A stretch of DNA of 64,000 bases from Microbulbifer donghaiensis (GCF_900129095.1 NZ_FQVA01000004.1:124001-188000), one strand, 5' to 3'; counted from the first letter of the stretch, positions 8,392-16,510 are shown. The notes: a model not told the origin generated them from the sequence alone. Numbers and translations are program-made.

Positions 8392-9201
8392 ATGATGTGC
8401 CGGATCTATGGTGTCACCCGAGATGGTTACAATTCCTGGCGTCGCCGAGGTGTATGTGAGCGTCGGCATGAAGATAGTGAGCTGTTTGTACACATAAGAT
8501 CGATTTTTAACCGGCACGATGGCTGCTATGGCAGCCCTAAAATTACCCAAGAACTGAAAAAGAAGGGGATTAACGTCGGTCAGAAGCGAGTTGCCAGAAT
8601 CATGCGAAATCACGGCCTCAGGGCAGTAAAATCGAGGATTTACACGGCTCGGCCCGGCACGTACAGACATGTCTATGGGATTAAATGCAAGATAGAGGGC
8701 ATCAAGTTGACACGCCCTAATCAGCTCTGGGTGGGTGACGTTACATATATAAAACTCGGGGACGGTAGCTGGCAGTATCTATCGGTAGTCATGGATCGTT
8801 ACAGCAGGAAGGTTGTCTCTTGGTCACTGAGTGATCGTAGGGATGTCTCGCTGACGTTGTCCAGTATCGACAGGGCTGTACGAAACCGTGGGCACCACCG
8901 AGAGCTCATATTTCACTCTGATCGCGGCAGCGAGTACTTGTCGGGTCAGTACCGTGAGCGGCTGCGGCGCTACGGAATTACTCAAAGTATGAATCGAGTA
9001 AAGAACATGAATGACAATGCGTTCATGGAGTCATTCTTTCACCAGTTCAAGACTGAGAGAATTAAGCGACAGGCGATCGATACCGCAAAACAGCTCAGAT
9101 CGACAGTGACTGAATATATGCGCTACTACAATACCCAGAGGTCGCACTCGTCTATTGGGTATGTATCACCGCATGAATTCGAGTATAAAATCAATTGCTA
9201 A
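8392..9201 (+). CDS. IS3-family transposase OrfB (DDE integrase)
   Basis: 269 residues from the first ATG; through frameshifting at 8308-8314 the frame is entered further upstream (REIFEFIDQNRERHS precedes the ATG). It contains the HTH_21 segment (CYGSPKITQELKKKG) and an rve core with the catalytic triad: D in VGDVTYI, D in FHSDRGSEY and E in NAFMESFFHQ, 35 residues after the second D. The C-terminal YYNTQRSHSSIGYVSP motif is typical. No stop or frameshift interrupts it, so the IS may still be mobile. The stop lies seven bases before the right inverted repeat. Confidence 0.93.
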   Translation: MMCRIYGVTRDGYNSWRRRGVCERRHEDSELFVHIRSIFNRHDGCYGSPKITQELKKKGINVGQKRVARIMRNHGLRAVKSRIYTARPGTYRHVYGIKCKIEGIKLTRPNQLWVGDVTYIKLGDGSWQYLSVVMDRYSRKVVSWSLSDRRDVSLTLSSIDRAVRNRGHHRELIFHSDRGSEYLSGQYRERLRRYGITQSMNRVKNMNDNAFMESFFHQFKTERIKRQAIDTAKQLRSTVTEYMRYYNTQRSHSSIGYVSPHEFEYKINC

Positions 9202-9228
9202 CAACATGGTGTGTGCAAAAGCGGGTTA

Positions 9229-9313
9229 AGTCCCGCCCGGCAAAGAGCGCCGGGTCGGACGGCCTACACGCCGCTTCGCTCTATTTCGGCCGCCCGTGTG
9301 CTGGGCGTTAAGT
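9229..9313 (+). other. attC site of cassette 1, right part (split by the IS)
   Basis: An imperfect palindrome ends with the core GTTAAGT at 9307-9313. Its inner part (GGACGGCC ... CGCCGCTTCGC ... GGCCGCCC) resembles the other attC sites here. The matching left core, ACCTAAC, is at 7982-7988 on the far side of the IS. Confidence 0.65.
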
Positions 9314-9335
9314 GTTCTAGAGCAATGAGGAAAAA

Positions 9336-9731
9336 ATGAAAAATTCTTATGCTGCGATAATTGTCGGATCTGCTCTTGCTTTCTTTTTAGAGGTGGTTGT
9401 CGGCTACACTAGCGCTATCGAAATCCCAAAAATAATTGTTGAAAACCTAGGCCCTGAAAATGGACTCCTTCTAGTTGGCATATTCACGGTGACTATCCCA
9501 TATTTCTTAGTCTCTATTCTGGTTATTCCATTCTTGGCCTATTTCGCTAGATCTAAAACGCCAGCATATAGCATTGTTACCATGATGACCCTTGCAGGAA
9601 TTATTGCCTGGAAATCAAATGGAAATTCCTCTCTCATTAGCCACTACTGGTCCTCAATACCCGTCGCCTTGGGTCTCCTATCTATATTGCTAGCGGCATG
9701 GCTAGTTACAAAGCATAAAGTCCACACTTAA
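9336..9731 (+). CDS. Cassette 2: four-helix membrane protein of unknown function
   Basis: A 131-residue protein with a GAGG ribosome binding site before ATG 9336. Four hydrophobic segments are visible at about residues 6-26, 44-68, 82-94 and 108-125, with short polar loops; there is no signal cleavage site or catalytic motif. I do not recognise the family. The stop codon overlaps the left core site ACTTAAC of its attC, the tight packing expected of a gene cassette. GC content is clearly below that of the chromosome, which suggests recent acquisition from another host. Confidence 0.65.
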   Translation: MKNSYAAIIVGSALAFFLEVVVGYTSAIEIPKIIVENLGPENGLLLVGIFTVTIPYFLVSILVIPFLAYFARSKTPAYSIVTMMTLAGIIAWKSNGNSSLISHYWSSIPVALGLLSILLAAWLVTKHKVHT

Positions 9732-9818
9732 CAAACGGCTGTTATCGCCCGTTCGGGGCTGGGACGGCCTTTCCGCCGCTTTGCGGCCCCAAGTCCGCCC
9801 CAAAGCCGGGCGTTAGGC
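9726..9818 (+). other. attC site of cassette 2
   Basis: A 93-base imperfect palindrome bounded by ACTTAAC (9726-9732) and GTTAGGC (9812-9818), with inner boxes GGGACGGCC and GTCCGCCCC and a small CCGC...GCGG terminal stem. It has the length and layout of a chromosomal-integron attC. Confidence 0.88.
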
Positions 9819-9844
9819 GACACAAAAACCAACGGCGCATTCCT

Positions 9845-10228
9845 ATGGACCACGAACATCCTCCACTACCGCTGCGCGGTTCATGCCACTGCGGCTCGGT
9901 CCGCCTCACTCTACCGGCGGCGCCCGAAACGGCGACGAGTTGCAACTGCTCATTTTGCCGGCGCACGGGCGGTATATGGGCCTACTACGAACTTGGCACT
10001 GTCTTAGTCCAAGGCCACCCCGAGAACACCGAAAGCTACATCTGGGGTGACCGGACCCTGAAGAACTTTCGGTGCAAGACCTGCGGGATCGCCACCCATT
10101 GGGAGCCGCTTGAACCCGTGCCCGGCGCTCGTCATGGAGTGAACCTGAGGAACTTCGAACCCGGGCTCCTGGAGTCGGTCGTGGTCAGGCGACTCGATGG
10201 GGCAGATACATGGAAATTCCTAGATTGA
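9845..10228 (+). CDS. Cassette 3: GFA/CENP-V family zinc protein
   Basis: A 127-residue protein with the cysteine pattern of the GFA (glutathione-dependent formaldehyde-activating enzyme-like, CENP-V) fold: SCHCGSV near residue 15, CNCSFCRR near residue 35, and RCKTCGIATHW near residue 77. These Cys residues bind structural and catalytic zinc. GFA-like proteins are frequent cassette cargo in marine integrons. They may act on glutathione or thiol adducts of small electrophiles, but most are uncharacterised. The ATG at 9845 lies 26 bases after the preceding core site. Its GC content is higher than that of the flanking cassettes. Confidence 0.85.
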   Translation: MDHEHPPLPLRGSCHCGSVRLTLPAAPETATSCNCSFCRRTGGIWAYYELGTVLVQGHPENTESYIWGDRTLKNFRCKTCGIATHWEPLEPVPGARHGVNLRNFEPGLLESVVVRRLDGADTWKFLD

Positions 10229-10274
10229 GCACTTACCGCTTCTTGCATTCGGCGCTCAGAATCTCACAGGTGCT

Positions 10275-10322
10275 GCCTAACAAGTCGCCCAAGCCGATGC
10301 TGATCCCCACCCGCTTTAACGG
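10275..10322 (+). other. Truncated attC of cassette 3
   Basis: A left core, GCCTAAC (10275-10281), is followed by AAGTCGCCCAAGCCGATGC, a normal attC left arm. No right arm or GTTRRRY core follows before the next ORF. The right half appears to be deleted, which would fuse cassettes 3 and 4 into one unit. Confidence 0.5.
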
Positions 10323-10342
10323 ACACCAGAATCTAGCGAAAG

Positions 10343-10594
10343 ATGAGAGATGATTCATATTTTGGGCGGCTAATCATAGTGTTTATGTTCGGCCCACCGA
10401 TGGTGGCAGTAAATCTTCTCTCGGAGAAAGAAGTAGTCCTGTCCTTGGTGATTTTTGCGGGTTGGCTTTGTCTTAGCGTGTATGCCATAAGCTACCTGAG
10501 TAAAAAACGTATAGTTAGAAAGTGGCTTTCAGTCCCTATAACCATTGCAATAGCTGCTTTCTACTTGAGCTTTTATGCGAGTCTCGGAGCTTAG
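10343..10594 (+). CDS. Cassette 4: small three-helix membrane protein
   Basis: An 83-residue protein with three hydrophobic segments, about residues 8-26, 30-50 and 62-80, separated by a basic loop (SKKRIVRKW). I recognise no family. The TAG stop is inside the left core GCTTAGC of the following attC. There is no strong Shine-Dalgarno sequence. Its upstream partner cassette lacks a complete attC, so the GFA gene and this gene may now move, or be transcribed, only together. It is AT-richer than the chromosome, like cassettes 1 and 2. Confidence 0.55.
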   Translation: MRDDSYFGRLIIVFMFGPPMVAVNLLSEKEVVLSLVIFAGWLCLSVYAISYLSKKRIVRKWLSVPITIAIAAFYLSFYASLGA

Positions 10595-10681
10595 CAAGCG
10601 GCTGTTGTCGCCCCTGCGGGGCTGGGACGGCCTTTCCACTGCTTTGCAGCTTCGAGTCCGCTCCAAAGCCGGACGTTAAGC
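10589..10681 (+). other. attC site of cassette 4 (last complete attC)
   Basis: A 93-base imperfect palindrome from GCTTAGC (10589-10595; an AGC variant of the left core) to GTTAAGC (10675-10681). It aligns without gaps to the attC at 9726-9818, with about 15 differences by hand count. Confidence 0.88.
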
Positions 10682-10702
10682 ATAAGACTTACCCACGAAT
10701 AG

Positions 10703-10765
10703 TAGACACCCTGTATAGCTAGGTTTCAGCCAAACACGGAGGTGTACCATGGGTAAGAAGAGAGC
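10703..10765 (+). mobile_element. Possible left-end fragment of a second IS3-type element
   Basis: TAGACACC is followed about 35 bases later by GGAGGTGTACC and ATGGGTAAGAAGAGA, the layout of an IS3-family left end plus the first codons of orfA. The reading frame then dissolves into unrelated sequence and stops after 31 codons. Bases 10766-10903 hold nothing else that I recognise. Confidence 0.25.
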
Positions 10766-10903
10766 TCAGGCGCATACTGCGCGGCGGTCAGCCTCGGCGG
10801 CGGGAGTCGGGTGCGGCGGCGATGCAAACCGAACTGTGAGGTAATGGCTTCGCGCCGGTGGCGATGCTAAGAAACACCTGTCGGCCTGAACAGGGGAAAC
10901 ACC

Positions 10904-12067
10904 GTGCGCCCATTTACCTTCTCTACGACCAGAACCATCGTCAATGAACCGGGGTCCGCCGCGCGGTTGGCACAGATCTGCGCGGACCAGGGGGTGAGAT
11001 CGGTACTGCTGGTCACCGATCCGGGCATAGTACAAGCGGGACTGCTGGATCGAGTGCTGCCCAACTTCGACAGCGCCGGCATTACTCTCGGGAGTTTTGC
11101 TCGCGTCGAGGCGGATCCATCGGCAGAAAATGTCTTGGCCGCGGTCGCCAGTGCACGCGAAATGTCCGCCGAGCTGATCATCGGTTTCGGCGGCGGCAGC
11201 TCGATGGACGTGGCCAAGCTCGTCGCGGTGCTGGCCCATCCGGATTGCGGCCAATCCCTGGAGCAGCTCTACGGCGTCGGCAACGTGCGCGGGCCGCGAC
11301 TGCCGCTGGTACAAGTACCGACCACCGCCGGTACCGGCTCCGAGGTCACGCCGATTGCCATTGTCACCACCGGGGAGGCCACCAAGGCCGGGGTGGTGTC
11401 GCCGGCGCTGCAACCGGATATCGCGCTGCTGGACGCGGAGCTGACGGTGGGCCTACCACCCCATGTCACAGCTGCCACAGGTATCGATGCGATGGTTCAC
11501 GCGATCGAGGCTTACACCAGCGCCCTCAAAAAGAACCCGTTGTCGGACATGCTGGCGCGCGAGGCGCTGCGGCTGCTGGCGTCTAACATCGTCACGGCCG
11601 TACACAGCGGTGACAATCTCGAGGCGCGCGGCAATATGCTGCTGGGTGCGCTGCTCGCCGGCCAGGCCTTTGCCAACGCGCCGGTGGCGGCGGTACACGC
11701 GCTGGCCTACCCCCTCGGCGGCCACTTCCATATTCCCCACGGCCTGAGCAACTCGCTGGTATTGCCACAGGTGATGCGTTTCAATGCCCCGACCTGCACG
11801 CACCTCTACGCCGAGCTGGCCCCGCTAATCATGGGATCGGACTTCACCCCCGGTAGCGACGGCGAAGTCAGCGGAAAACTGATCGACTGGCTCGAACAGC
11901 TGATCGAAAAAGTCGGCCTGCCCCGGCGCCTGCGCGACTGCGGCGTGCCGCAGGATGCTATAGCGCGCCTGGCCGCCGATGCGATGGAGCAGCAGCGCCT
12001 GCTGGTCAACAACCCGCGCCCGCTGACCGAGGCGGACGCCGCGGCAATCTATAGTGCCGTCTATTAA
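10904..12067 (+). CDS. Iron-containing alcohol dehydrogenase (group III)
   Basis: A 387-residue cytoplasmic oxidoreductase, starting at GTG 10904. The NAD(P)-binding GFGGGSSMDVAK motif is near residue 97. The four metal ligands typical of the family are all present: D195 and H199 in GIDAMVHAIEAY, H265 in AVHALAYPLGG and H279 in HIPHG. Family members interconvert alcohols and aldehydes or ketones. It leads a short rightward run with a thioesterase (18-base gap) and a SnoaL-like protein. This is the first normal chromosomal gene after the integron. The specific substrate is not evident. Confidence 0.92.
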   Translation: MRPFTFSTTRTIVNEPGSAARLAQICADQGVRSVLLVTDPGIVQAGLLDRVLPNFDSAGITLGSFARVEADPSAENVLAAVASAREMSAELIIGFGGGSSMDVAKLVAVLAHPDCGQSLEQLYGVGNVRGPRLPLVQVPTTAGTGSEVTPIAIVTTGEATKAGVVSPALQPDIALLDAELTVGLPPHVTAATGIDAMVHAIEAYTSALKKNPLSDMLAREALRLLASNIVTAVHSGDNLEARGNMLLGALLAGQAFANAPVAAVHALAYPLGGHFHIPHGLSNSLVLPQVMRFNAPTCTHLYAELAPLIMGSDFTPGSDGEVSGKLIDWLEQLIEKVGLPRRLRDCGVPQDAIARLAADAMEQQRLLVNNPRPLTEADAAAIYSAVY

Positions 12068-12085
12068 CTGCAAGCCGAGACCGCC

Positions 12086-12520
12086 ATGTCTGAAGCAACC
12101 GACGTATCGCGCAGCGATTATCCAATCTTTTACCCGATCACAACCCGCTGGATGGACAACGATATCTATGGCCACGTGAACAACGTGACCTACTATTCCT
12201 ATTTCGACAGCGCGGTAAACCGCTATCTGATCGAGGAGGGGGGACTGGATATCCACAGTGCGCCAGTGGTCGGCTTTGTGGTGAATTCCAGCTGCGACTA
12301 CCGCATGCCCATCGCCTATCCGGACGAAATAGAAGCGGGGCTGCGCGTCGAGCGACTTGGAAATTCTTCGGTTACCTACGGTGTGGGGATCTTCAGGCGC
12401 GGGGAGGAATCTGCCTGTGCAGTGGGCAGTTTCACCCATGTGTTTGTCGATCGGGCGGCAAACCGGCCGGTGCCTATTCCGGCGCAGATCCGCAACGCGC
12501 TGGCAGCGATTTCCCGATAG
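12086..12520 (+). CDS. Acyl-CoA thioesterase, 4HBT/YbgC-FadM type
   Basis: A 144-residue hotdog-fold protein. The motif RWMDNDIYGHVNNVTYYSYFD near residue 21 (split at about residue 31) contains the catalytic Asp (position 17 of 4HBT-type enzymes) and the GHVNN segment that defines the YbgC/FadM group of acyl-CoA thioesterases. A single hotdog domain normally forms a homotetramer. It follows the Fe-alcohol dehydrogenase by 18 bases and probably shares its transcript, which suggests processing of a short or medium acyl group. The exact acyl-CoA substrate is unknown. Confidence 0.9.
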   Translation: MSEATDVSRSDYPIFYPITTRWMDNDIYGHVNNVTYYSYFDSAVNRYLIEEGGLDIHSAPVVGFVVNSSCDYRMPIAYPDEIEAGLRVERLGNSSVTYGVGIFRRGEESACAVGSFTHVFVDRAANRPVPIPAQIRNALAAISR

Positions 12521-12608
12521 CCCGACCGGCGGCAGCCCGCTGCCTTCTGATCCCGTAATCGGCACCTTAACCTCATGGTGGTGAGCCAGCAGCCGCGGGA
12601 GAAGCGAG

Positions 12609-13022
12609 ATGCGTTCGGAACAGATTTCCAGGGTTGAGGCGCTGTGCCGCAATTATCTCAGCGCGCTTGAGGGCGGCGACCTGGAGGCGCTGCTGGCGAA
12701 CTTTACCGATGATGCGGTTGCCATATCACCGATTTCCGGGCGACAGCCGGCCCGGGATTTCTACACCTACGTCATGCGGATAACCAGCGCGCGCAAAACG
12801 GTACTCAGGGATATCTTTATCGGCGTGTCGGATCCGACCCGGGCGGCAGTGCATTTTTCCTATACGCGCACCGTCGGCAGCGGCGAGCCCGCCACTATCG
12901 AGGGAGTAGACGTATTTGAACTGACCGAGGATTGCCGCAGGATCGCGTCAGTGACGATCATCTATGACACCGCGCCGGTCCGCGCCGACTTTGCCGGTCC
13001 GACGTCTGACCGCACTGGCTAG
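12609..13022 (+). CDS. SnoaL-like / NTF2-fold protein
   Basis: A 137-residue protein with the NTF2-like alpha+beta layout: an N-terminal helix ending in YLSALEGGDLEALLANFTDDAV, where the DA(V) segment follows the conserved loop, and a C-terminal VDVFELTEDCRRIASVTIIYD strand pair. SnoaL-like proteins are often small hydrolases, isomerases or ligand binders with no conserved catalytic set. A GGGAGAAGCG ribosome binding site precedes ATG 12609. It lies 88 bases after the thioesterase in the same direction, so co-transcription is possible. No substrate can be assigned. Confidence 0.75.
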   Translation: MRSEQISRVEALCRNYLSALEGGDLEALLANFTDDAVAISPISGRQPARDFYTYVMRITSARKTVLRDIFIGVSDPTRAAVHFSYTRTVGSGEPATIEGVDVFELTEDCRRIASVTIIYDTAPVRADFAGPTSDRTG

Positions 13023-13205
13023 CTACGGCTGGCGTTTATTCCGCGACAGGTATTATCGCCGCTGTGCTTGCGGTCATCGACACCTTCCGGTCAAATGCCC
13101 ACCTATTTCCTGGCGCTTCCTGGAAGGGAGCTGGCAGCCCTGTCGGTCAGCTGCCACAACCCGGGGGCGGCTAGCGGTAATGTACATAGTTATTGGAGAG
13201 TTGAG

Positions 13206-13868
13206 TTGCGCGAGTACTGTCCGCCAACAGAGCCGTTTCTTTCGGTCGTCTACAGCGATGATGCGCTGCTGGTGCTGGACAAGCCCAGCGGCCTGCTCAG
13301 CGTGCCCGGCCGTGATCCGGCCCATCGCGACAGCCTCGCCAGCCGCGCGCAGGAACGCTTTCCGGATGCACTGATCGTGCACCGGCTCGATATGGATACT
13401 TCAGGGCTGGTGATCATGGCGCGCAGCCCCGAGGTGCACCGGAAACTGAGCACCTTGTTCCAGAACCGGCAGGTGGAAAAAATCTACTGCGCGAAAGTGT
13501 GGGGAGAGCCGGGGGACGATACGGGAGAGATCGATTTGCCGCTGATATGCGACTGGCCGAACCGGCCCCGCCAGAAGGTGGATTTCGAGGTGGGCAAGCC
13601 GTCACTGACGCGCTGGGAAAAAATCTCGGCGACTGACGGCTGCAGCCTGATCAGGCTGAAGCCGGTGACCGGCCGCTCACACCAGCTGCGCGTACACCTG
13701 CAGGCGATCGGCCACCCGATTCTGGGCGATCCCTTCTACGCGCACCCGCAGGCACTGGCGGCCGCACCGCGGCTGCTGCTGCACGCGACGGAGCTGGCGC
13801 TCGCGCATCCTGAAACCGGGGAGTGGCTGCACTTCTCCAGCAAACCCGAGCGGGAATGGTTCCAATAA
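13206..13868 (+). CDS. rluA: 23S rRNA/tRNA pseudouridine synthase, RluA type
   Basis: A 220-residue RNA-modifying enzyme if started at TTG 13206, which has a GGAGAG ribosome binding site and gives the usual RluA length (E. coli RluA is 219). The frame stays open further upstream, but that part has no homologous look. The catalytic aspartate is D62 in HRLDMDTSG, and the IYCAKVWG and GRSHQLRVHLQAIGHPILGD motifs are conserved. RluA isomerises U746 of 23S rRNA and U32 of some tRNAs. It ends at a strong bidirectional terminator facing tex. RluA rather than RluC/D is supported by the absence of an S4 domain. Confidence 0.88.
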   Translation: MREYCPPTEPFLSVVYSDDALLVLDKPSGLLSVPGRDPAHRDSLASRAQERFPDALIVHRLDMDTSGLVIMARSPEVHRKLSTLFQNRQVEKIYCAKVWGEPGDDTGEIDLPLICDWPNRPRQKVDFEVGKPSLTRWEKISATDGCSLIRLKPVTGRSHQLRVHLQAIGHPILGDPFYAHPQALAAAPRLLLHATELALAHPETGEWLHFSSKPEREWFQ

Positions 13869-13899
13869 AAAGGGCGATCTGTTGATCGCCCTTTTTATT
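13864..13899. terminator. Bidirectional terminator between rluA and tex
   Basis: A 16-bp perfect inverted repeat (AAAAAGGGCGATC arm) with poly-A and poly-T flanks lies between the two convergent stop codons. Confidence 0.9.
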
Positions 13900-13900
13900 G

Positions 13901-16252
13901 TTACTTCTTGTTTTTATTCATCGCCGCGGCGAGCAGGTCACCCATGCTGCCGCGGCCATTGCCCTGGCCGCCCTGTTGCTGGCGGTTGCGGTTGTTGTGC
14001 CTCTGCGCCTGGCGGCTCTCGCGGTGGTCGCCCTTCTTGACGCCGCCGCTGCCCTGTTCGCCGGGCTCATCGGACATGCGCATGGACAGGCCGATGCGCT
14101 TGCGCGCCACGTCCACTTCCATGACCTTGACCTTGACGATGTCACCGGCCTTGACCACTTCGTGCGGATCCTTGACGAACTTCTCCGACAGCGCGGAGAT
14201 ATGCACCAGGCCGTCCTGGTGCACGCCGATATCGACAAAGGCGCCGAAGTTGGTGACGTTGGTGACGGTGCCCTCGAGCACCATGGCCGGGCGCAGGTCT
14301 TTGATTTCTTCGACACCCTCTTCGAACTTCGCGGTGCGGAATTCCGGGCGCGGGTCGCGGCCGGGTTTTTCCAGTTCGGCGATGATGTCGGTGACCGTCG
14401 GCACACCGAATTTCTCGTCGGTGTAGTCCGCCGGGTTCAGCCTGCGCAGGAAGGCGGAGTCGCCGATCAGGCTGTTGATCTCGCGACCGTTCTTCTCGGC
14501 GATGCGTTTCACCACCACGTAGGATTCCGGGTGCACGCCGGACTTGTCCAGCGGGTTTTCACCGCTGTTGATGCGCAGGAAGCCGGCTGCCTGTTCGAAC
14601 GCCTTGGGACCGAGGCGCGGTACTTCCTTCAGCTGCTCGCGGTTCTTGAAGGCGCCGTGCTGGTCGCGATAGCTGACGATATTGGCGGCGATGGACGCGG
14701 TCAGACCGGAAACCCGCGAGAGCAGCGGCGCGGAGGCGGAGTTCAGTTCGGCGCCAACGCCGTTCACACAGTCTTCCACCACGGCGTCGAGGGAGCGCGC
14801 CAGCTGGGTCTGGGACACGTCGTGCTGGTACTGACCGACACCGATGGATTTCGGTTCGATCTTCACCAGTTCGGCGAGCGGATCCTGCAGGCGGCGCGCA
14901 ATGGAGATGGCGCCGCGGATGGTCACGTCCAGGTCCGGGAATTCCCGCGCGGCAAATTCGGAGGCGGAGTACACGGAGGCGCCTGCCTCGTTCACCATCA
15001 CCTTCTGCGCCGGCAGCTTGTAGTGCTTGAGGGTCTCGCCGACGAACTTGTCGGTCTCGCGGCTGGCGGTGCCGTTGCCGATCGCAATCAGGCCGACATC
15101 GTATTTGGTGCACAGGGCGGCGATCACCGCGGCGGATTCCTGGATGCGGTTCTGCGGTGGGTTGGGGAAGATGGCGGTGTGATCCAGCATCTTGCCGGTG
15201 GCATCGACGACGGCCACCTTGACCCCGGTGCGCAGACCCGGGTCCAGGCCGATGGTGGCCTTGTGACCGGCGGGTGCCGCCAGCAGCAGGTCTTTCAGGT
15301 TGCGGGAGAAGACCTTGATCGCCTCCTCTTCCGCCTTCTCGCGCAGCTCGCCCATCAGGTCGGTTTCGAGGCTGGTCAGCAGCTTGATGCGCCAGGTCCA
15401 GCGCACTACCTCGCCCAGCCATTTGTCCGCCGGGCGGCCCTGGTCTTCGACGCCGACATGCCTGGCGATCATGGTCTCACAGGGGTGGCCGGCGGTAGCG
15501 GGGCGCTCTTCATCGTCGTCGAGGCCAATACTGATTGCCAGAATGCCCTCGTTGCGGCCGCGGAAGATCGCCAGCGCGCGGTGGGACGGCACCTTGGACC
15601 AGTCTTCCGCGTACTCGAAGTAATCGCGGAACTTGGCCCCTTCCTCTTCCTTGCCGTCCAGCAGTTTGGACTTCACCTGGCCGTCGCGCTTGAGGAAATC
15701 CCGCAGCTTGCCGAGCAGTTCGGCATCCTCGGCGAAACGCTCCATCAGGATAAATTTGGCACCGTCGAGAGCGGCCTTGATGTCTTTCACATGCAGGGCG
15801 GCGTCCTCGTTGTCGGTGTTCAGGTATTGCTGCGCCTCTTCCTCCGGGTTCAGCGACGGATCGTTGAACAGCGCATCGGCCAGCGGTTCGAGGCCGGCTT
15901 CGATGGCGATCTGGCCCTTGGTGCGGCGCTTGGGTTTGTAGGGCAGGTAGAGGTCTTCGAGGCGGTTCTTGGTGTCGGCGGCATTGATCTGCTGCGCCAG
16001 CTCCGGCGTAAGTTTGCCCTGCTCGTCGATGCTCTTGAGGATGGTGGCGCGGCGCTCTTCCAGTTCGCGCAGGTAGCGCAGGCGCTCTTCCAGGTTGCGC
16101 AGCTGGGTGTCATCCAGGGCGCCGGTGACCTCCTTCCGGTAGCGGGAGATAAACGGCACCGTCGCGCCCTCGTCCAGTAGTGCCACGGCGGCGGCTACCT
16201 GTTGCGGGCGTACATTGAGTTCTTCGGCAATTCGAACGTTGATATCCAACAT
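13901..16252 (-). CDS. tex: Tex-family RNA-binding transcription accessory protein
   Basis: A 783-residue cytoplasmic protein with the full Tex architecture. There is an N-terminal helical domain beginning [20 protein letters not shown], the YqgF-like RNase H fold ([18 protein letters not shown] near residue 330), a helix-hairpin-helix region ([19 protein letters not shown] near residue 515), and a C-terminal S1 domain ([16 protein letters not shown] near residue 665). A Gly/Gln/Asn/Arg-rich tail follows. Tex binds nucleic acids and affects transcription and virulence genes in other bacteria, but its precise role is not settled. The gene is single and converges on rluA. A 760-residue antisense frame covers it and is an artefact of GC-rich codon use. 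Confidence 0.96.
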   Translation of the reverse strand: MLDINVRIAEELNVRPQQVAAAVALLDEGATVPFISRYRKEVTGALDDTQLRNLEERLRYLRELEERRATILKSIDEQGKLTPELAQQINAADTKNRLEDLYLPYKPKRRTKGQIAIEAGLEPLADALFNDPSLNPEEEAQQYLNTDNEDAALHVKDIKAALDGAKFILMERFAEDAELLGKLRDFLKRDGQVKSKLLDGKEEEGAKFRDYFEYAEDWSKVPSHRALAIFRGRNEGILAISIGLDDDEERPATAGHPCETMIARHVGVEDQGRPADKWLGEVVRWTWRIKLLTSLETDLMGELREKAEEEAIKVFSRNLKDLLLAAPAGHKATIGLDPGLRTGVKVAVVDATGKMLDHTAIFPNPPQNRIQESAAVIAALCTKYDVGLIAIGNGTASRETDKFVGETLKHYKLPAQKVMVNEAGASVYSASEFAAREFPDLDVTIRGAISIARRLQDPLAELVKIEPKSIGVGQYQHDVSQTQLARSLDAVVEDCVNGVGAELNSASAPLLSRVSGLTASIAANIVSYRDQHGAFKNREQLKEVPRLGPKAFEQAAGFLRINSGENPLDKSGVHPESYVVVKRIAEKNGREINSLIGDSAFLRRLNPADYTDEKFGVPTVTDIIAELEKPGRDPRPEFRTAKFEEGVEEIKDLRPAMVLEGTVTNVTNFGAFVDIGVHQDGLVHISALSEKFVKDPHEVVKAGDIVKVKVMEVDVARKRIGLSMRMSDEPGEQGSGGVKKGDHRESRQAQRHNNRNRQQQGGQGNGRGSMGDLLAAAMNKNKK

Positions 16253-16510
16253 CTTATTTTTACATCCGTTCTGCGGGAGGCTTTTTACGTCTCGGCGTGG
16301 CGATCAGTCGAGGGCTGACTCGCCGGTTTCCGTGGCGCCGGTCGGGCCAGCGGTCACTCCGGAGACGACAAATTCGGGCGGGCATTATGCGTCACGTGGC
16401 CGCGACGAGAAAGGTTTGCGGTTAACGCGCAACCCTGTGCGGTGGTCTGCATCTAAAACGGCATCTTTCGTCGTCGAACTCCAGTAGAATGCGCAACTAG
16501 TCAAATTTTG

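Larger units (their letters stand above)
7985..9228 (+). mobile_element. Complete IS3-family insertion sequence
   Basis: A 1,244-bp element bounded by perfect 21-bp terminal inverted repeats (7985-8005 and 9208-9228; outer bases TAACCCGC, inner bases CACACACC). It contains the standard two overlapping reading frames of the IS3 family with an A7 frameshift site. I find no convincing target duplication in the flanks. The left end overlaps ACCTAAC, the left core of the first attC, and the right end runs into GTTAAGT, so exact ends are uncertain by a few bases. Confidence 0.85.
6886..10681. mobile_element. Remnant chromosomal integron: broken intI, attI-like junction, four cassettes, attC sites, one IS
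   Basis: All parts of an integron platform are in the canonical arrangement. An integrase pseudogene reads leftward from 7332. A non-coding attI-like zone follows, then small ORFs all read rightward. These are separated by imperfect palindromes bounded by RYYYAAC and GTTRRRY core sites (attC). The ORFs are visibly AT-richer than the 60-plus percent GC neighbours. The first attC is disrupted by an IS3-family element at 7985-9228. The third cassette has only half an attC. With its integrase destroyed, the array is presumably frozen unless an integrase acts in trans. Right boundary is the last core site, GTTAAGC at 10675-10681. Confidence 0.85.

Noticed and set aside
7666-10594. Prophage or genomic island explanation for the AT-rich small ORFs
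   Set aside because: No phage structural, lysis or replication genes; the attC sites and core sequences explain the arrangement better.
13068-13205. N-terminal extension of RluA from the start at 13068
   Set aside because: The extra 46 residues do not resemble pseudouridine synthases; TTG 13206 has a ribosome binding site and gives the normal family length.
13898-16180. 760-codon rightward open frame opposite tex
   Set aside because: It is an antisense shadow of the clearly recognisable Tex protein and has no domain text or ribosome binding site; long antisense frames are expected in high-GC DNA.
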